A DNA stretch of 44,736 nucleotides from Kingella_B sp963529665 (GTDB lineage: Bacteria; Pseudomonadota; Gammaproteobacteria; Burkholderiales; Neisseriaceae), in assembly GCA_963529665.1 (NCBI GenBank), contig CAUSAG010000020.1:1-44736 (forward strand), in the 5' to 3' direction. Under the pieces are notes generated by a model that searched no databases, was not told the origin of the DNA, and saw only the letters and a list, made by a program, of their open reading frames with translations. Below are positions 40,652-44,736 of the stretch, piece after piece (positions within the stretch are counted from its first letter, which is position 1; every line of letters starts with the position of its first letter). The position numbers and the translations under genes were made by a program.

Positions 40652-40687
40652 TTTCAGGCTGCCTATCACTCATAGGCAGCCTGAAAA
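40652..40687. terminator. Inverted DUS pair between convergent aat and suhB
   Basis: TTTCAGGCTGCCTAT and ATAGGCAGCCTGAAAA surround a short CACTC-type loop. It is suited to terminate both genes. Confidence 0.65.
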
Positions 40688-40715
40688 TCGTTTAGAACAA
40701 CGTTAGCACACGGGC

Positions 40716-41513
40716 TTAAACATGCGCCCCAATCACGCGCAGCATTTGCACCAACACTTTGGGATTAGCGGCAACAATATTGCCCGTTTGCAGCCAAGTT
40801 TGCTCGCCTTGCATATCGGTAACGATGCCGCCTGCTTCTTGCACAATCAACGCGCCTGCGGCGATGTCCCACGGCTTTAAGTTGAACTCAAAAAAGCCAT
40901 CCACGCGCCCAGCGGCGAGGGCGCATAAATCCAGCGATGCTGCGCCTTCGCGGCGTGCGCCTGCGGTTTTTTCAATAAACGCTTTCAAAATAGCAAGATA
41001 GCTGTCCAACATGGATTGCTCCACCACGGGGAAGCCTGTGCCGATAACGCATTGGTTGAGTTCAATGCGGTTGGACACGCGGATGCGGCGGTCGTTGAGC
41101 AATGCGCCGTTGCCGCGCGATGCGGTAAACAGTTCGTTGCGCTCGGGCGCGTAAACAAGGGCTTCTTTTAACACGCCTTTTTCCAATAGCGCGATGCTGA
41201 TGGCGTATTGTGGATGCCCGTGCAGGTAGTTGGTGGTGCCATCCAGCGGGTCAATAATCCATTCAAATTCGGCGCGTTCGTTGCCCACGATGCCTGCTTC
41301 TTCCGACAAAATGCGGTGGTGCGGATAGGCTTCTTGCAGGGTTTCAATGATGATGGCTTCGGATTGGCGGTCCACTTCGGAGACGAAATCGTTAAACGCT
41401 TTGTTGTCGATGCGGATGCTGGATAGGTTGTTGCTGGCGCGTAGCATCATGTCGCCTGCTTTGCGAGCGGCTTTGAAGGCAACGTTGAGCGCGGGGTTGA
41501 GTTGTTGTGCCAT
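40716..41513 (-). CDS. suhB: Inositol-1-monophosphatase (SuhB)
   Basis: A 265-residue Mg2+-dependent phosphatase of the inositol monophosphatase family. Metal-binding motifs are EEAG (71-74), WIIDPLDGTTNYLHG (85-99) and the C-terminal WDIAAGALIVQEAGG. In E. coli SuhB also joins the rRNA antitermination complex. AGGAAAC precedes ATG 41513. A TATAAT on the leftward strand at 41669-41664 is a likely -10, about 150 bases upstream. Confidence 0.93.
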   Translation of the reverse strand: MAQQLNPALNVAFKAARKAGDMMLRASNNLSSIRIDNKAFNDFVSEVDRQSEAIIIETLQEAYPHHRILSEEAGIVGNERAEFEWIIDPLDGTTNYLHGHPQYAISIALLEKGVLKEALVYAPERNELFTASRGNGALLNDRRIRVSNRIELNQCVIGTGFPVVEQSMLDSYLAILKAFIEKTAGARREGAASLDLCALAAGRVDGFFEFNLKPWDIAAGALIVQEAGGIVTDMQGEQTWLQTGNIVAANPKVLVQMLRVIGAHV

Positions 41514-41540
41514 GATGAGTTTCCTGTGAGTAAAGATAAT

Positions 41541-41578
41541 CAGGCAGCCTGAAAATGTTGAATGCTTTTCAGGCTGCC
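41541..41578. terminator. Inverted DUS pair in the suhB leader region
   Basis: A DUS at about 41543-41555 and its complement near 41567-41578 lie between the putative suhB -10 (41664-41669) and the suhB start. If transcribed it would form a hairpin in the suhB 5' leader, possibly attenuating expression. Confidence 0.35.
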
Positions 41579-41663
41579 GCGTTTAACGAAATCAGTTAAA
41601 GAACGTAATGCGGAAAAATTAAGCTAACGGCGAGCGGGCGCGGTTAGCGTGTTTGCGCCGCGC

Positions 41664-41669
41664 ATTATA
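41664..41669 (-). promoter_or_regulatory. Candidate -10 element for suhB
   Basis: There is a perfect TATAAT on the leftward strand, but no convincing -35 at the standard spacing. Confidence 0.3.
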
Positions 41670-41736
41670 CGAGCTTTCCAGCTTTACGGCTATCGCGCAG
41701 CAGGCGTACCATTGCGCTTTTTTTGGCGATTTTGCA

Positions 41737-42657
41737 ATGGCTACATCTATCACCCAATCCGAACAACAATCCGAACAGCGCAAGGGCATCTGGCTGGCAT
41801 TGGCTTGCTATGGCGCATGGGGCTTGTTTCCCTTATTTTGGTATCCGCTTAACCATTCTGCCATGCCTGCGGAGCAAATTTTGGCGCAGCGCATTGTGTG
41901 GTCCAGCGTGTTTGCGCTGGCATTGCTGCTGCTGTTTGGGCAAGGCAAGGCGTTGGTGATGGCGTTTCGGCAACCCAAATTGTTGGCAACGTTTGCGCTG
42001 TCGTCTTTGCTGATTGCGGCAAATTGGCTGATTTATCTTTGGGCGATTATTCATCATCATGTGGTGGAAGCGAGCTTGGGCTATTTCATCAACCCTTTGG
42101 TGAATATGCTGCTGGGCTGGGTGATTTTTAAAGAACGGCTGAATGTGTGGCAAATGGCGGCGATTGCGCTGGCGGTGGCGGGCATTGTGTGGCTGGCGAT
42201 TCCTGCGGGGCAAATACCGTGGGTTTCGCTGTTTTTGGCGTTTACCTTTGGCTTGTATGGCGCGGTACGCAAGCTCGCGCCGATGCCGCCGCTGGCAGGC
42301 TTAACGCTGGAAACGCTGATGCTGCTGCCCTTTGCGCTAGGCTATTTGGCGTGGTGTGGCGCGCAAAACACGCTGGTATTTAGCGAGCTAACGCTGTTGC
42401 AAAAAGTTGTGTTGTTTACATCGGGCGCGGCGACTACGCTACCGCTGCTTGCTTTTGCCGCCGCTGCTAAACGGATTACGCTGTCGCTGCTGGGCATCTT
42501 GCAAAACCTGTCTCCCACCGCGCAGCTCTTACTGGGGCTGGCGTTTGGCGAGCAATTGAGCGGCGCGCGCTTGATGGGCTATGGCTTGGTTTGGCTGGGC
42601 GTGGCGGTGTTTTTGTATGGCGTTTGGTTGCAGATGAAACGCGAAAAGGCAGCCTGA
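41737..42657 (+). CDS. rarD: EamA-family transporter RarD
   Basis: A 306-residue inner-membrane protein with about ten helices. KGIWLALACYGAWGLFPLFW, AEQILAQRIVWSSVFAL, NWLIYLWAIIHHHVVEASLG, YFINPLVNMLLGWVIFKERL and ITLSLLGILQNLSPTAQLLL are the RarD signature within the drug/metabolite transporter superfamily. The substrate is unknown. ATG 41737 begins the homologous part; the frame extends upstream to 41653 but without support. The terminal KAA and TGA stop are encoded by a DUS. Confidence 0.9.
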   Translation: MATSITQSEQQSEQRKGIWLALACYGAWGLFPLFWYPLNHSAMPAEQILAQRIVWSSVFALALLLLFGQGKALVMAFRQPKLLATFALSSLLIAANWLIYLWAIIHHHVVEASLGYFINPLVNMLLGWVIFKERLNVWQMAAIALAVAGIVWLAIPAGQIPWVSLFLAFTFGLYGAVRKLAPMPPLAGLTLETLMLLPFALGYLAWCGAQNTLVFSELTLLQKVVLFTSGAATTLPLLAFAAAAKRITLSLLGILQNLSPTAQLLLGLAFGEQLSGARLMGYGLVWLGVAVFLYGVWLQMKREKAA

Positions 42658-42818
42658 AACGCGGCTGGCGCACGCCAAACCACTGATGCAGCCTGAAACC
42701 ACCTGCGCCCGTTTCCCCATCTGTTTTGCACCCCATTCCATCAACCCAAGCACCGCCGAAACCCGAATATAAAAACAGCGGCTTAATCCACAACCATAAA
42801 CAATAAGGCAGCCTGAAA

Positions 42819-44736
42819 ATGCAAGTCATCCAATACCCAAACTCCCCCTTCAAACTCCACCAACCCTTCCCGCCTGCAGGCGACCAGCCTACCGCCATTG
42901 CCGGTCTGCTTGAAGGGCTTTCAGACGGCCTTGCCTACCAAACCCTGCTCGGCGTAACCGGTTCGGGCAAAACCTACACCATGGCGAACGTCATCGCCCA
43001 AAGCGGCCGCCCCGCCATCATCATGGCGCACAACAAAACCCTTGCCGCCCAGCTTTATGCCGAAATGCGCGAGTTTTTCCCTGAAAACGCGGTGGAATAT
43101 TTCGTCTCCTACTACGACTATTACCAACCCGAAGCCTATGTGCCCAGCCGCGATTTGTTCATCGAAAAAGACAGCGCGATCAACGAACACATCGAGCAGA
43201 TGCGCCTTTCCGCCACCAAAAACCTGATGACGCGCGACGACGTGATTATCGTCGCCACCGTGTCCGCCATTTACGGTATCGGCGACCCGACCGAGTATCA
43301 ACAAATGGTGTTGTCCGTCAAAGAAGGCGACACCATCGAGCAGCGCGACATCATCGCCACGCTCGTTTCCATGCAGTACGAACGCGGCGATTTGGACTTC
43401 AAACGCGGCAGCTTCCGCGTGCGCGGCGACGTGATTGACGTGTACCCCGCCGAAAGCTCCGAAAACGCCTTGCGCATCAGCCTGTTCGACGACGAAATCG
43501 ACCGCCTCGATATGTTCGACCCGCTTTCAGGCAGCCTGCACCAGCGCGTCGGCCGCTACACCGTCTTCCCGTCCAGCCACTACGTTACCCCGCGCGACAC
43601 TGTATTGCGCGCCTGCGAGTCCATCAAAGAAGAATTGCGCGAACGCATCGAATTTTTCGCCCGCGAACAACGCCCCGTCGAGCAACAACGCATCGAACAG
43701 CGCACCCGCTTCGACCTCGAAATGCTCTACGAAATGGGCTTCTGCAAAGGCATCGAAAACTACTCCCGCCACTTCTCCGGCAAAAAAGAAGGCGAACCGC
43801 CGCCCACGCTGATGGACTACCTGCCCGACAACGCCATCATGTTCATCGACGAAAGCCACGTTACCGTTACCCAAATCGGCGGCATGTACAAAGGCGACGC
43901 ATCGCGCAAGCAAAACCTCGTCGACTACGGCTTCCGCCTGCCTTCCGCCCGCGACAACCGCCCGCTCAAATTCCACGAATTTGAAAAAGTCATGCCGCAA
44001 ACCGTCTTCGTTTCCGCCACCCCCGCCAAATACGAAGAAGAACACGCCGGACAAGTGGTCGAACAAGTCGTCCGCCCCACAGGGCTGGTCGACCCCCAAA
44101 TCATCATCCGCCCCGTCGCCACCCAAGTCGATGACTTAATGAGCGAAATCAACGACCGCATCCAAAAAGGCGAACGCGTACTCGTTACCACCCTCACCAA
44201 ACGCATGGCGGAACAACTCACCGACTATTACAGCGAACTCGGCATCAAAGTGCGCTACCTGCACAGCGACATCGACACCGTAGAGCGCGTTGAAATCATT
44301 AGAGATTTGCGGCTCGGACTGTTTGACGTACTCGTCGGCATCAACCTCTTGCGCGAAGGCTTGGACATCCCCGAAGTCTCCCTCGTCGCCATCCTCGACG
44401 CCGACAAAGAAGGCTTCCTGCGCTCACACCGCAGCCTGATTCAAACCATAGGCCGCGCCGCGCGCAACGTGAACGGCGTCGCCATCCTGTACGCCGACAA
44501 AATCACCGACTCCATGAAAGCCGCCATCGACGAAACCGAACGCCGCCGCGAAAAACAGATTAAATTCAACGAAGAACACGGCATCGTGCCGCAGCAGATT
44601 AAAAAACAAGTCAAAGACATCATCGACGGCGTGTACCACGAAGAAGACAGCGGAAAAGGCCGTCTGAAAGGTAAAGGTAAGAACAAGGTTAAAGTCGGCG
44701 AGATTCACAACGAAGAAGACGCGATTAAAGAAATCG
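42819..44736 (+). CDS. uvrB: Excinuclease ABC subunit B (partial, runs off the window)
   Basis: The first 639 residues of UvrB, about 35 short of full length. UvrB verifies damage in nucleotide excision repair. Walker A GVTGSGKT (45-52, Lys51), the beta-hairpin YYDYYQPEAYVP (about 98-109), MFIDESHVT (Walker B/DEAH-like), FVSATPAKYE, VLVGINLLREGLDIPEV and QTIGRAARN (motif VI) are all intact. The sequence appears very close to Neisseria UvrB. It contains two Neisseria-dialect DUS in frame (42920-42931 and 44657-44668). A Kingella-type DUS abuts the start codon (AGGCAGCCTGAAAATG), and one degenerate copy is read as SGSLH. Confidence 0.97.
   Translation, partial: MQVIQYPNSPFKLHQPFPPAGDQPTAIAGLLEGLSDGLAYQTLLGVTGSGKTYTMANVIAQSGRPAIIMAHNKTLAAQLYAEMREFFPENAVEYFVSYYDYYQPEAYVPSRDLFIEKDSAINEHIEQMRLSATKNLMTRDDVIIVATVSAIYGIGDPTEYQQMVLSVKEGDTIEQRDIIATLVSMQYERGDLDFKRGSFRVRGDVIDVYPAESSENALRISLFDDEIDRLDMFDPLSGSLHQRVGRYTVFPSSHYVTPRDTVLRACESIKEELRERIEFFAREQRPVEQQRIEQRTRFDLEMLYEMGFCKGIENYSRHFSGKKEGEPPPTLMDYLPDNAIMFIDESHVTVTQIGGMYKGDASRKQNLVDYGFRLPSARDNRPLKFHEFEKVMPQTVFVSATPAKYEEEHAGQVVEQVVRPTGLVDPQIIIRPVATQVDDLMSEINDRIQKGERVLVTTLTKRMAEQLTDYYSELGIKVRYLHSDIDTVERVEIIRDLRLGLFDVLVGINLLREGLDIPEVSLVAILDADKEGFLRSHRSLIQTIGRAARNVNGVAILYADKITDSMKAAIDETERRREKQIKFNEEHGIVPQQIKKQVKDIIDGVYHEEDSGKGRLKGKGKNKVKVGEIHNEEDAIKEI

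Noticed and set aside
79..42818. CRISPR-like recurrence of a 12-mer throughout the window
   Set aside because: The repeats are DUS: irregular spacing, both orientations, within and between genes, and no cas genes.
1..44736. tRNA, rRNA or riboswitch genes
   Set aside because: I looked for cloverleaf T-loop motifs and known riboswitch cores by eye and saw none convincing. A covariance-model search would be decisive.

Overview
The window comes from a Neisseriaceae genome, most likely Kingella or a close relative. The clearest sign is the 12-mer AGGCAGCCTGAA and its complement, which I count by eye roughly 120-140 times. This is the DNA uptake sequence (DUS) dialect described for Kingella-type Neisseriaceae. 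Gene content agrees: eno-ftsB, mnmC without a methyltransferase domain, prfB without programmed frameshifting, and uvrB and radA of neisserial type. DUS copies occur between genes, as inverted pairs that can serve as terminators, inside reading frames (peptides such as GSLK, QPEN, FRLP, FQAA, SGCL) and over stop codons.

Layout. 1-4400: end of an unidentified gene, glutaredoxin 2 (grxB), a two-gene RNA-repair cassette (RNA ligase plus HD-phosphoesterase/polynucleotide kinase), and a decayed tehA. 4350-8140: a DUS-bounded tandem repeat, a ricin-B-type lectin lipoprotein that is out of frame at homopolymers, a divergent HxlR regulator/nitroreductase pair, sanA and pyrF. 8300-16700: lipoproteins, mnmC, an EVE-like protein, a small DUF7710-like protein, queA, two uncharacterised genes, rnhA and a membrane J-domain protein. 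16700-23600: a copZ-like metallochaperone behind a MerR-type promoter, a PepSY membrane protein, radA, an SPFH protein, a Sel1-repeat protein and a small membrane protein.

23600-30800 is a galactose locus. The mglBAC ABC importer runs leftward and galT-(unknown)-galK runs rightward, from a shared AT-rich intergenic region holding a LacI/GalR-like operator candidate. The binding protein MglB looks like a lipoprotein. galE and galM are not in the window.

31200-44736: a GlsB/YeaQ membrane protein, an AT-rich island with a C8-interrupted (probably phase-variable) small membrane protein, tpx, prfB, a DUF2750 protein, ftsB, eno, glnE, aat, suhB, rarD, and uvrB running off the end. uvrB carries two Neisseria-dialect DUS (AGGCCGTCTGAA), which suggests import from Neisseria by transformation.

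The main non-gene signals are: two homopolymer-disrupted surface/membrane genes; three copies of an 83-89 bp inverted-repeat element lying next to DUS; a palindromic DUS-linked repeat inserted in frame in several proteins; and about ten genes whose stop codon is part of or abuts a DUS.
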